Assembly: GCF_963675165.1 (NCBI RefSeq) | Contig: NC_087391.1 | Coordinates: 5,674,126-5,738,125 of the forward strand | Source of the DNA: Halichondria panicea | Taxonomy: Eukaryota; Porifera; Demospongiae; Suberitida; Halichondriidae | DNA length: 64,000 bases | Direction: 5' to 3' | In this document: one piece after another, positions 51,401 to 63,792 of the stretch | Position numbering within the stretch: the first letter of the stretch is position 1 | How the letters are laid out: each line of letters starts with the position of its first letter | Notes under the pieces: model-generated | Database searches by the model: none | What the model was told of the DNA's origin: nothing | What the model saw: only the letters and a program-made list of their open reading frames with translations | Made by a program: the position numbers and the translations under genes

Positions 51401-54400
51401 AAGATACAGTTGCACTGGTCGATGCTGGCACACTAAGGGATGGCGACATGCTTGACGATACAGTTGCACTGGTCGATGCTGGTACACTAGGAGATGGCGA
51501 CATGCTTGAAGATACAGTTGCACTGGTCGATGCTGGCACACTAAGGGATGGCGACATGCTTGAAGATACAGTTGCACTGGTCGATGCTGGCACACTAAGG
51601 GATGGCGACATGCTTGAAGATACAGTTGCACTGGTCGATGCTGGCACACTAAGGGATGGCGACATGCTTGAAGATACAGTTGCACTGGTCGATGCTGGCA
51701 CACTAAGGGATGGCGACATGCTTGAAGATACAGTTGCACTGGTCGATGCTGGTACACTAGGAGATGGCGACATGCTTGAAGATACAGCTGCACTGGTCGA
51801 TGCTGGTACACTAGGAGATGGCGACATGCTTGAAGATACTGTTGCACTGGTCGATGCTGGTACACTAGGAGATGGCGACATGCTTGAAGATACAGTTGCA
51901 CTGGTCGATGCTGGTACACTAGGAGATGGCGACATGCTTGACGATACAGTTGCACTGGTCGATGCTGGCACGCTAAGGGATGGCAACATGCTTGAAGATA
52001 CAGTTGCACTGGTCGATGCTGGTACACTAGGAGATGGCGACATGCTTGACGATACAGTTGCACTGGTCGATGCTGGCACACTAAGGGATGGCGACATGCT
52101 TGACGATATTGTTGCACTTGGTGATGGAGTTACGCTTGGTGATGGAGTCACGCTTGGGGATGGAGTCACGCTTGGGGATGGAGTTATGCTTGGTGATGGA
52201 GTCACGCTTGGTGATGGTGTAGTCATTGGAGCAGAACAAGACTCATTGACATCAGTGAATGGTATTGTAACAACCACCTCAGCATTAATGCTAGCAACAG
52301 TTGACAGTGTGAAGCTACCAATCTCTACCCCGATCTCCACCACCAAAATGAGGGACAAGTTGAAGCTTGTGGTGAAATTCCCTGGAATATATTTGCTGAA
52401 TGCAGCAGTACCGCTCTCACCACTTGGTTCCAGAACATCAATCACCTCTAATCCACCGTAGTCCTCAGTCTCAGAACTTCCAATGAAGTCATCAAACTCA
52501 GACTGGAATCTGCTGTCAGTTGACTTGAACACGAGAGCCAGTCTCACTGTACCATCCAGCGGCACCTCTCCACTTCCCACACGAGTCACACTACCCTCAA
52601 TCACAAGCTCACACAGATGACTCGTATTCACTGAAGGTGGACGAAAGAAGGGTATGATTGTTAAGTTTGCATTGAAGCTGAAGTCCAGAGCTGTTTTCTC
52701 GATAGTATTGAAATCTGAAACATCAACATCTCCCAAGTCCCCAGTGGTGTTCCTGATCATTTGTCCAAGTGGCGTTGAGAATTTGTACACTTCTGCAGCG
52801 AGGTACTCGAGCAGCAAGTACTGATCCCTCAGGTCAACACATCCATCGTCGTTTAGATCAAACTTTGAACCTGCTCCGACTGATCGTCTATCTCTTGTAG
52901 ATAGGGCGGAGCTGACCTTTGCACTACGTCTACGTCTGTTCCCACCTCCTGTTATCCTGAACTGCACTTGACTGGCTGCAAACGATTGGCTGAGTGAAAT
53001 ATCCGTCAGGGACACATTTGCCTCAGACAAGTAGGAGACGTTCACAGACAGATTAACCATTCCTGGCACATCCATCACCTCAAATGTTAGTACTGCTAGC
53101 TCTGTTAGACCTTGGGCTCCACTGTTCAGCACTCCTCCAAACTGCACCGTCTTATCGCCCTGGGGCACAAATGACAAGGAACCATTTCGCCAGTTGCTTC
53201 CTTGTTCACCACCCATCAATTTCAGAGGGGAGTTGTTAGAAGTAGTACACTCATAATGCAGCTCAAGTCCGTACACCCCCAATCGATTATTAGGAGCATT
53301 GAATCGCAGTGGTAGTTTAAGTATAACCCCAGGTTCTAGTGTTGGTATGGGGGGTCCAGTAGTGCTGCCCACATCAAAGCCATTCACCTCTGGCTTCAGA
53401 TTACTAGCGAATGTTGTGGAATTGCTTACAGTTCCAGCATTTGCAGTCACAGTGAAGTAGGAGTTTCTTAACAGTCTAATGGTTCCCGGGCGTGTTAGCT
53501 CAACCGTAGAGTCATCATCAATGGAGAATTGGATAAGATTGTCATAGAGAGGCCTACCATTCTCGAAGGTGTGTGGTAGCAGCGTGCCGTCATCAAGCAC
53601 AACAGAGCAGTCGAGATAATAGTCATTGTCTTGCAGTCCAGCTGACATGAATATATCATCAATTTCTTGCACCTCGAGAGGCATTGAACCAATTTGCAGT
53701 GTTAAATTGTCAGATATAATTGAATCGTTAATAGCATAGCCGTTCAAGCTCACAGCTGAGACCTCATTGGTCAAATTACTCAGAACATTATCCACCAGTT
53801 GACCAGCTGTTGCTGTGACTCGTACATGGTCAGTGATCACATGATCAGTGTTGTTATTAAGAAAGCGAAGATATGCACGCACTATCACACTCTGATATAC
53901 ATCACTGTCTCCTATACTGCGAATCTCCGTTACGCTTATGTCGGATGGACCGTATCTCGGATAGGCCCTCAGGAAAAAGTTTGTAGACACAATTTTGATA
54001 ATCAACGTTTTATTCAGCACTTCACTACCAAGGGTATAGTATACAATTACAGCTGCTGTATCACCAAAGCCACTGCCGTTCACCAGTATTATGTTGTTAT
54101 CCTGCTTCATCAGCTGTGGCCCTACAGATGTGGTAGCCTCACTAGTGACATCAACACTGACATTATCAGCGTAGATCAGACGGGCTGTAATAGTAGCGGA
54201 CGTGGGCACACCGAGGACAATAGAGATATCGTCCAATGAGGTTAAAGATGATGAGGAGATAGTGACAACCAGAGAAGGCATTTCGCTGAACGGGGAGAAC
54301 GTTTTGTTATCATTGAGTGTCAGACTATAACTAGTACAGTTGGTTCCTCCACTAGCCCACACTGAGAGTATATCAAAGCTGTCAACTGGTTGTGGGAATG

Positions 54401-57400
54401 TATAATTACTAGCGCTGACATTTTCTTGCGGGAGCATGATCCACCAATCAACACCGTCCTCTTCAGTGAGCAGGAGGGTGTGGTTATCACTGAACTGTAC
54501 CACAGCAGAGAGATACAGTCTCGAGTTCACATACTGGAAATTTTGCTCTAATATCACGGACAATTCATCGTTGGTTCTTGTAACTGCTATACCACTAAAG
54601 GCGAACACGTCCAGAAAGGTTGGTACAACCGAAACATTGGACACAAAGATAGTAACAGATCCTGACAATGATGGAACAGAGATGTTGGCATTACCCGGTT
54701 GTAATCCTTGCACTAAACCAGTAGTTGAGATAGTAGCTATTACCGTGTCTTCTGGATCTACTTCAAGCCGGGAGGCCAATAAAGACGTTACGCTGATGGA
54801 GGTAGTCTCAACAACCCCTGCACTAATGTTTGTCCTTATTGCCAGCTGTGTCCGTTGGTAACTGGTTCCACTGCACACTGAACAAGTTTCTATTACATTC
54901 AGCACCTCATCTTGAGCGGTGATAGTGATCTCACGAGACGCTTGCCATACTTTGAGTGGCAGACTCACATTTGCATTGTCAGCATTCAGGATGATGTCTG
55001 TCTGTGGAGCACCCCCTGTCTCAGAGCCATTAAAGAAAAAGTGCGAACAATTTGTCACATGAACAATTTCCGAGTTGCTTGAACAGCTATCAATTGAGAT
55101 GCTATTAAATTCACCGTTTTCAGTGAATTTCAGCATTGTTATTGGGAAGTAGTGAGTGTCTGAAGTGAGGGTGGCAATATTGACTACCTCATTCTCGGTG
55201 GTGTATGCAAACAGCTGCATCATTGCAGGTCTTGTACGCAGAGTCAGCTGTCCAACCTTATCGACAATATTGCTTCCATTGACGGCATTAATGAATCGGA
55301 ACTGTGGAGCAAGGTCCGTTTGATTGGTTAGTTCCAACCGTAGTACCTCACAGCTGACTTGTACATCACTAGTAGGATTCATTATCCTGAGAGAGAACAA
55401 CTCTTCCTGTGCAAAGTTTGTTGAGCTAGCATTCCCATTGTCGTAGATTCTTAAGCCGGTAATGGACAGTCTTGTTTGGTTGTTCTCATCAAAGAAACTG
55501 GCCACCCTACTCCAAATGAATGGTGAGATAGTATCTTTAAACAGAGCACCTTTAACAGTGCAGTCCACGCTGAAGGTTAAGACTCGAGTGTTGAATGTAG
55601 CGTAGACTGGAATACTGACTTGTTCCACTGTTCTGATTGGTCGCTGAGGGAGTACCATAAACACATTACTAGTCAACACTTGCTCCAGCCAAGGCATTAG
55701 CTGTAAAGTGACAGAACAGCTAGGTACACTCTGTCCACTAACATATACATTAAGAGTGGCTGTTTGCATCTCTTCTGTAAATATGCTGTATAAATCAATC
55801 CTAGTCTTGCAGACACCAGATTCATCAGACGAGGAACAGCTGTAGTTAGAATCAGCTGATTCCACACTAAACAGTATCTCCACACCAGTGAAGGTATTGA
55901 ACACGGAGTCCCTAGCTTGAGCAGCAACCTGTATAACAGGTTCATCAGGCCAAATCAAGTTATTGCTGACGGCACAATCACTGACGGTCATGGGTAGTAT
56001 TGGTTGCCTCTCACTGAGACTAGCCACACCCACCACACCCCCTAACGAGGCTCTCACTTCCCTCACACCCTCCAGCGAGGACACTAGATTATTGTACGAT
56101 ACAGAATAATTGAGTCCATCCTTGCTCTCAGGTTGTAGGGGATCAACAATAAATCCCGCCACTCCCACGTCCACAGTGATGGGGGCAACTGGGTCCAGTC
56201 TCGAGTAGTTCATAGGAGGATAGGGACAGGGGGAGGGGCTTGGAGTGGGTGTTGCAACGACACTGGTGGATGGTTGGATGGTTGAAGTTGGAATTATATT
56301 GCTCGTCACATTCATTTGAATGGAGGTTGCATTGCCTGTCAAAGAAGGTGTCATGGAGATGATTACTGATGATGCATTGAGTTGTGTGGAGGTCAGTAAC
56401 ATAGTGGTATTGATAAGTGTAATGCTCCTCACTACTGTTGCATTGGGTGTGGGCGTGGGCGTGGGTGTCAGAGCAGTAGTATTAGTGGCTGCTGCTGTTG
56501 AACTGGCGAAAGCAGAGGGGGACGGAGTCACTGATAAGGAAACAGAGCTAGCGACTGAACTTATGACTGGAGTCTCACTGAGGACAGGACTCATCCCAGA
56601 ACCAGAACCAAACATATCATCTGGCGTAGGGGTTGGAGTTGCCGATAAAATGGTTGAAGTTAAACTTGTAGCAGAGGGGGTGATTATACTCTCAATAGAT
56701 GATGTCAATAGCATTGTGGATGATGTATTTCCAGCGACCATTGTCCCTGAGATAGCAACTTGTGTTGAGGATACATTTTCTAGCAGTACAGAGCTAGTAG
56801 CAGTTGGAGTTGCCGATAAAATTGCAGAAGTTAAACTTGTAGCAGAGGGGGTGATTAGTATACTCTCAATAGATGACGTCAACAGCATTGTGGATGATGT
56901 ATTTCCAGCTACCACTGTCCTTGAGATAGCAGCTTGTGTTGAGGATACATTTACTAGCAGTACAGAGCTAGTAGCAATTGGAGTTGCCGATAAAATTGCA
57001 GAAGTTAAACTTGTAGCAGAGGGGGTGATTAGTATACTCTCAGTAGATGACGTCAACAGCATTGTGGATGATGTATTTCCAGCAACCATTGTCGTTGAGA
57101 TAGCAGCTTGTGTTGAGGATACATTTTCTAGCAGTACAGAGCTAGTAGCAGTTGGAGTGATCCGTACGGTGGAAGTTGAAACTGATGGTGTAATAATCAA
57201 GCTTTCAATGGAGGATGTTGCAACTGGAGTCTCGCTGAAGATAGGACTAATTCCAGAACCAGAACCTTCATCTGGCGTAGGGGTTGGAGTTGCCGATAAA
57301 AATGTTGCAGTTAAACTTGTAGCAGAGGGAGTGATTAATATATTCTCAATAGATGACGTCAACAGCATTGTGGATGATGTATTTCCAGCGACCATTGTCC

Positions 57401-60400
57401 TTGAGATAGCAGCTTGTGTTGAGGATACATTTTCTAGCAGTACAGAGCTAGTAGCAATTGGAGTTGCCGATAAAATTGCAGAAGTTAAACTTGTAGCAGA
57501 GGGGGTGATTAATATACTCTCAATAGATGACGTCAACAGCATTGTGGATGATGTATTTCCAGCTACCACTGTCCTTGAGATAGCAGCTTGTGTTGAGGAT
57601 ACATTTACTAGCAGTACAGAGCTAGTAGCAATTGGAGTTGCCGATAAAATTGCAGAAGTTAAACTTGTAGCAGAGGGGGTGATTAATATACTCTCAATAG
57701 ATGACGTCAACAGCATTGTGGATGATGTATTTCCAGCTACCACTGTCCTTGAGATAGCAGCTTGTGTTGAGGATACATTTACTAGCAGTACAGAGCTAGT
57801 AGCAATTGGAGTTGCCGATAAAATTGCAGAAGTTAAACTTGTAGCAGAGGGGGTGATTAATATACTCTCAATAGATGACGTCAACAGCATTGTGGATGAT
57901 GTATTTCCAGCTACCACTGTCCTTGAGATAGCATCTTGTGTTGAGGATACATTTACTATCAGTACAGAGCTAGTAGCAATTGGAGTGATCCGTACGGTGG
58001 AAGTTGAAACCATTGATGGTGTGATAATCAAGCTTTCAATGGAAGATGTTGCAACGGGAGTCTCACTAAAAATAGGACTAATCTCAAAACCAGAACCTTC
58101 ATCTGGCGTAGGGGTTGGAGTTGCCGATAAAAATGTAGAAGTTAAACTTGTAGCAGAGGGGGTGATTAATATACTCTCAATAGATGACGTCAACAGCATT
58201 GTGGATGAATTTCCAGCGACCATTGTCCTTGAGATAGCTGCTTGTGTTGAGGATACATTTTTTAGCAGTACAGAGCTAGTAGCAATTGGAGTTGCCGATA
58301 AAAATGTGGAAGTTAAACTTGTAGCAGAGGGGGTGATTAAAATACTCTCAATAGATGACGTCAACAGCATTGTGGATGAATTTCCAGCGACCATTGTCCT
58401 TGAAATAGCTGCTTGTGTTGAGGATACATTTTCTAGCAGTACAGAGCTAGTAGCAATTGGAGTTGCCGATAAAAATGTGGAAGTTAAACTTGTAGCAGAG
58501 GGGATGATTAAAATACTCTCAATAGATGACGTCAACAGCATTGTGGATGAATTTCCAGCGACCATTGTCCTTGAGATAGCTGCTTGTGTTGAGGATACAT
58601 TTTCTAGCAGTACAGAGCTAGTAGCAATTGGAGTTGCCGATAAAAATGTGGAAGTTAAACTTGTAGCAGAGGGGATGATTAAAATACTCTCAATAGATGA
58701 CGTCAACAGCATTGTGGATGAATTTCCAGCGACCATTGTCCTTGAGATAGCTGCTTGTGTTGAGGATACATTTTCTAGCAGTACAGAGCTAGTAGCAATT
58801 GGAGTTACCGATAAAAATGTGGAAGTTAAACTTGTAGCAGAGGGGGTGATTAAAATACTCTCAATAGATGACGTCAACAGCATTGTGGATGAATTTCCAG
58901 CTACCATTGTCGTTGAGATAGCAGCTTGTGTTGAGGATACATTTACTATCAGTACAGAGCTAGTAGCAATTGGAGTTGCCGATAAAAATGTGGAAGTTAA
59001 ACTTGTAGCAGAGGGGGTGATTAAAATACTCTCAGTAGATGATGTCAACAGCATTGTGGATGATGTATTTCCAGCTACCATTGTCCTTGAAATAGCTGCT
59101 TGTGTTGAGGATAAATTTTCTAGCAGTACAGAGCTAGTAGCAATTGGAGTTGCCGATAAAAATGTGGAAGTTAAACTTATAGCAGAGGGGGTGATTAATA
59201 TACTCTCAATAGATGACGTCAACAGCATTGTGGATGAATTTCCAGCGACCATTGTCCTTGAGATAGCAGCTTGTGTTGAGGATACATTTTCTAGCAGTAC
59301 AGAGCTAGTAGCAGTTGGAGTTACTGATAAAATGTTAGAAGTTAAACTTGTAGCAGAGGGAGTGATTAATATACTCTCAATAGATGACGTCAACAGCATT
59401 GTGGATGAATTTTCAGCGACCATTGTCCTTGAGATGGCTGCTTGAGTTGAGGATACATTTTCTAGCAGTACAGAGCTAGTAGCAGTTGGAGTTGCCAATA
59501 ATAATGTAGAAGTTAAACTTGTAGCAGAGGGAGTGATTAATATACTCTCAATAGATGACGTCAACAGCATTGTGGATGAATTTCCAGCTACCATTGTCGT
59601 TGAGATAGCAGCTTGTGTTGAGGATACATTTTCTAGTAGTACAGAGCTAGTAGCAATTGGAGTTACCGATAAAATGTTAGAAGTTAAACTTGTAGCAGAG
59701 GGGGTGATTAAAATACTCTCAATAGATGACGTCAACAGCATTGTTGATGATGTATTTCCAGCGACCATTGTCCTTGAGATAGCAGCTTGTGTTGAGGATA
59801 CATTTTCCAGCAGTACAGAGCTAGTAGCAATTGGAGTTGGCGATAAAATGTTAGAAGTTAAACTTGTAGCAGAGGGGGTGATTAATATACTCTCAATAGA
59901 TGACGTCAACAGCATTGTGGATGATGTATTTCCAGCTACCATTGTCGTTGAGATAGCAGCTTGTGTTGAGGATACATTTTCTAGCAGTACAGAGCTAGTA
60001 GCAGTTGGAGTTGCCGATAAAATGTTAGAAGTTAAACTTGTAGCAGAGGGGGTGATTAAAATACTCTCAATAGATGACGTCAACAGCATTGTGGATGATG
60101 TATTTCCAGCTACCATTGTCGTTGAGATAGCAGCTTGTGTTGAGGATACATTTTCTAGCAGTACAGAGCTAGTAGCAGTTGGAGTTGCCGATAAAATGTT
60201 AGAAGTTAAACTTGTAGCAGAGGAGGTGATTAAAATACTCTCAATAGATGACGTCAACAGCATTGTGGATGATGTATTTCCAGCTACCATTGTCGTTGAG
60301 ATAGCTGCTTGTGTTGAGGATACATTTTCTAGCAGTACAGAGCTAGTACCAGTTGGAGTTGCCAATAAAATGCTAGAAGTTAAACTTGTAGCGGAGGGGG

Positions 60401-63400
60401 TGATTAAAATACTCTCAATAGATGACGTCAACAGCATTGTGGATGATGTATTTCCAGCTACCATTGTCGTTGAGATAGCAGCTTGTGTTGAGGATACATT
60501 TTCTAGCAGTACAGAGCTAGTACCAGTTGGAGTTGCCGATAAAAATGTAGAAGTTAAACTTGTAGCAGAGGGGGTGATTAGTATACTCTCAATAGATGAC
60601 GTCAACAGCATTGTGGATGATGTATTTCCAGCTACCATTGTCGTTGAGATAGCTGCTTGTGTTGAGGATACATTTTCTAGTAGTACAGAGCTAGTAGCAA
60701 TTGGAGTTACCGATAAAAATGTAGAAGTTAAACTTGTAGCAGAGGGGGTGATTAAAATACTCTCAATAGATGACGTCAACAGCATTGTTGATGATATATT
60801 TCCAGTGACCATTGTCCTTGAGATAGCTGCTTGTGTTGAGGATACATTTTCTAGCAGTACAGAGCTAGTAGCAATTGGAGTTGCCGCTAAAAATGTAGAA
60901 GTTAAACTTGTAGCAGAGGAGGTGATTAAAATACTCTCAGTAGATGACGTCAACAGCATTGTGGATGAATTTCCAGCGACCATTGTCCTTGAGATGGCTG
61001 CTTGTGTTGAGGATACATTTTCTAGCAGTACAGAGCTAGTAGCAGTTGGAGTTGCCAATAAAAATGTAGAAGTTAAACTTGTAGCAGAGGGGGTGATTAA
61101 AATACTCTCAATAGATGACGTCAACAGCATTGTGGATGATGTATTTCCAGCTACCATTGTCGTTGAGATAGCAGCTTGTGTTGAGGATACATTTTCTAGC
61201 AGTACAGAGCTAGTAGCAGTTGGAGTTGCCGATAAAATGTTAGAAGTTAAACTTGTAGCAGAGGGGGTGATTAAAATACTCTCAATAGATGACGTCAACA
61301 GCATTGTGGATGATGTATTTCCAGCTACCATTGTCGTTGAGATAGCAGCTTGTGTTGAGGATACATTTTCTAGCAGTACAGAGCTAGTACCAGTTGGAGT
61401 TGCCGATAAAAATGTAGAAGTTAAACTTGTAGCAGAGGGGGTGATTAAAATACTCTCAGTAGATGATGTCAACAGCATTGTGGATGATGTATTTCCAGCT
61501 ACCATTGTCGTTGAGATAGCAGCTTGTGTTGAGGATACATTTTCTAGCAGTACGGAGCTAGTAGCAGTAGGAGTGATCCGTACGGTGGAAGTTGAAACTG
61601 ATGATGTAATAATCAAGCTTTCAATGGAGGACGTTGCAACTTGAATCTCACTGAAGAGGGGAGTAATCCCAAAACCAGAACCATCATCTGGCGTATGTCT
61701 TGCCGACCGGGCTGTGGTTATTGGCTCAGTACAAGGTTCATCACAGTCAGCTCTTAAGTCAAGACAAAACTGTTCACACACTCGAAAATCTTGGATACTA
61801 AACATAATAGCTCTCTCTTGGAAATCGGTCATTGTCAGTCGTACTTGACTTGCACGATAGTATGTCTCTAAGGGAATATCGGAATCACCCGGTAGAGGCC
61901 GAGAATTGTCATCAGTGCCAGTAAGCTGTGCATGGGATAATAGAGTAATCAAAATAACAACTAATGGTATCTACTGCAATAATAATTATGGAAAATACAC
62001 ACTTACATAGAACTCCAGTTGCTGTGCCCCTGGGCTGTACTGTAAGCAGGTGATGTCATAAGGTGTTGAGAGTCTGGGGGAGAAAGGAAACAATGTCATC
62101 ATGTGATTATCTCGAGGTGAAATTTGATGCTATACACAGTGCGAACATTTCTAGCATGCCTATATAGGCACTAGGGAATATCCAGCTGTATTATTGACAG
62201 TGTAATGCACAGTATCAGTTTGGCCTTTGATAATTAGGAGAATCACAAAACAGATGTGTGCTGGCTACGGACGAGTGCATTAGTCCACTTACGGTTGATT
62301 GGGTGATATCCCAAAGGCACTCGAGCAGTTGAGAGCAAAGTGCTGCAATGATATCCACGCATTACTGCTAGTCTGAAAGAACTCCAGTGTGGCACGAGTG
62401 GGGAGTTCTGAGGTGAAGGAAATGAACATTTTGGAGAGGGGGGTGGGGTTGGTAAAACCAAGTGTTGTCATGACAGGGGTAGCTCCCGGGTCGGACGACC
62501 AAATTGTATCATCGGAATCGTCAGCCAGGAAATCCGACACTGCAGCTGAGAGTTGGAACCTGTGTGCATGCATGGCCATGGGAATTAAACGATAAATGTT
62601 TTCCAGGTGTGATATTCATGGTCTATCGTCACAGATAATTGGGCAGCAAATATGTATGTAGCCACTGCAACATTCCTTGCAACACACACTTTAGTACTAT
62701 GTGGTCAAATACACCAGACCTTGAACTAATGAGCCGTAAAGGGTTGAACACAAATACTTGTACATATATGTAGTTTTCCGTTGGTGTGGTAATAACATTG
62801 AGGTATCGACCAACCAGCTAGTACATTCATGACTATACAGCAGGCACCACGGTTATGGTGCCAATGACTCGTGAATAAACTTATATGTACATTAAATAAG
62901 GCTTGATATGAACAACACCTAATAGTCCATGAACCTGATATTGCCACTAGAAGCATCTCATGCACTAGGTCGATCAGCTGAAGTGCCTAACATCTTAATT
63001 AAGCTGCTCATTTATTGAATGCAATAGACACAGCAACTGAACACTGTATAAGGCTACCCTACACGAGTGTGTGACTTCCCTCTCCCACTATTATTGTAAT
63101 TTGATCACTAATTATTTACACAAGGATGTGTATTAAATTAATCACCTGTCAATTGTGTCAGTTGTGTTAGTCTCGTTTACACAAGTGTCCATCAATGAGA
63201 TCTCTGAGCCAGAGGGGCAAAGGCATTGCGGTAAAAATGGTTCATCTCTTGGTACAATGATTTGGTCTCCATCCATGGCCAGTGGCGGAGTATATATACG
63301 GAAATCTTGAATCAAACCAGTGAAGTTGTTTCCAACTGTAACAGAGTCCACAGACGTGCTGCTCGGGAAACCAACAGAGGTTAGTATAGTTGCTTCAGTG

Positions 63401-63792
63401 TCTATATGAACTGTAGCATTGGTAGCTGGCTTGAATGTGATGTGAACGGCCTTCCACACATCACTTGATTCTCCATTCATCAAAACTATCATACCATTGA
63501 AAAGTAGATCCCCACTGTTATCATAGCCAAGGATAATTGAGCTTTCTCCAAGTACAACTTCAAACAACGTCCTATAGAGCAATTATTAATCAAATTTCAC
63601 TGTGTATATATACAACCATGCATGCACTTACCCTGATTGGGACAATTCTTTATAGAACAGAGTTATAGTGTAGCCGTCACCGAGCTCTTGGGATGAGGGG
63701 TAAGAATCACTGGGGACGGAGTAGCTCTGACCACGGAATGAGATGGAGGGAGTTTCTCTGTTGGGGTGAGATTCACTGGAAAACATTAGCAT
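48463..63792 (-). CDS. Giant membrane protein: usherin-like N-terminus, mucin repeats, TMEM132-like ectodomain (5' partial)
   Basis: Exons 63792-63632, 63571-63146, 62559-62293, 62073-62007, 61925-50088 (11,838 nt, no intron), 49961-49752 and 49596-48463 join in frame: about 4700 codons in the window. No signal peptide exon was found, so the 5' end probably lies beyond 64000. Order: LamG-like domain (ends GLIQDFRIYTPPL); Cys-rich link PQCLCPSGS; laminin-N-like domain as in usherin (SNAWISLQHFALNCSSAFG, DITCLQYSPG); Ser/Thr repeats (residues about 386-2211); TMEM132-like region (about 2214-3149; HVTNCSHFFFNGSETGG, VSLPLKVWQASREITI, STTGLVQGLQPGNANISV); cohesin-like (about 3150-3288); dockerin-like (about 3320-3400; DLNDDGCVDLRD); second stalk; one TM helix (IGGGMGVVILLLLAVVLVFV, near 4195); basic stop-transfer KRNKKRR; tail of about 480 residues. 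Likely a long adhesion receptor; function unknown. Confidence 0.85.
50088..50275 (-). other. Transmembrane helix and juxtamembrane segment of the giant protein
   Basis: The 3' end of the giant exon encodes a single hydrophobic helix of about 25 residues followed by RYVLKRNKKRRYAPNTG. This marks the switch from ectodomain to cytosol and sets a type I topology. Confidence 0.9.
50320..50560 (-). repeat. Short Thr/Pro repeat array next to the membrane
   Basis: About ten copies of a 24-bp unit encode QDTTPSPT or QGTTPSPT variants. It is the membrane-proximal part of the mucin-like stalk and is probably O-glycosylated. Confidence 0.9.
50955..51117 (-). repeat. 18-bp Ala/Pro/Ser repeat array
   Basis: About nine copies of an 18-bp unit encode SAAPSS, almost identical at the DNA level. 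Confidence 0.9.
51118..52110 (-). repeat. 54-bp repeat array encoding an 18-residue Ser/Thr stalk unit
   Basis: Roughly 18 tandem copies of a 54-bp unit encode SVPASTSATVSSSMSPSP with small changes (SP/SL alternation, Ala to Leu or Val). High identity between copies implies recent expansion or homogenisation. Both complementary frames are also open, which creates long shadow ORFs on the plus strand. Confidence 0.92.
52650..52890 (-). other. Dockerin-like module of the giant protein
   Basis: Residues about 3320-3400 contain KFDLNDDGCVDLRDQYLLLE, a good calcium-loop-plus-helix (DxNxDGxVxxxD), and a second degenerate loop GDLGDVDVSDFNTIE about 40 residues later. Two F-hand-like repeats at this spacing are the dockerin pattern. 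It follows directly after a cohesin-like beta domain. Confidence 0.65.
52985..56205 (-). other. TMEM132-like ectodomain plus cohesin-like domain
   Basis: From RLDPVAPITVDVG onward the sequence follows the TMEM132 order: a Cys-containing beta domain (VLTFSVDCTVKGALF), then HVTNCSHFFFNGSETGG, VSLPLKVWQASREIT, SYQRTQLAIRT and Ig-like (BIG2) repeats with TTGLVQGLQPGNANIS and LYLSAVVQFSDNHTLLL. At 53395-52985, PGVILKLPLRFNAPNNRLG to VLTFEVMDVPGMVNLSV looks like an additional cohesin-type jelly roll. There are many N-x-S/T sites. Motif order rather than a search supports the call. Confidence 0.7.
56600..61650 (-). repeat. 27-copy 171/174-bp repeat encoding 57-58-residue Ser/Thr units
   Basis: Each unit reads like SSVLLENVSSTQAAIS-TT-MVAGNTSSTMLLTSSIESIL-ITPSATSLTSTFLSATPTAT. 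I counted 27 units by the SSTQ motif. Units come in a 58-residue (NTSSTM) and a 57-residue (NSSTM) form, arranged in blocks. A linker with PDEGSG..SPIFSETPVATS recurs at the start, after units 20 and 24, and in changed form at the end, giving a higher-order structure. Each unit has several N-x-S/T sequons and many potential O-glycosylation sites. Confidence 0.93.

Noticed and set aside
50575-52461. Plus-strand 628-codon ORF (Asp/Leu/Val-rich repeat)
   Set aside because: Shadow of the 54-bp and 18-bp stalk repeats on the other strand.
56320-61644. Plus-strand ORFs of 1041 and 703 codons as possible genes
   Set aside because: They are the exact complement of the Ser/Thr repeat array of the minus-strand giant exon, which has flanking domains and good splice sites; the plus frames lack domains and end arbitrarily.
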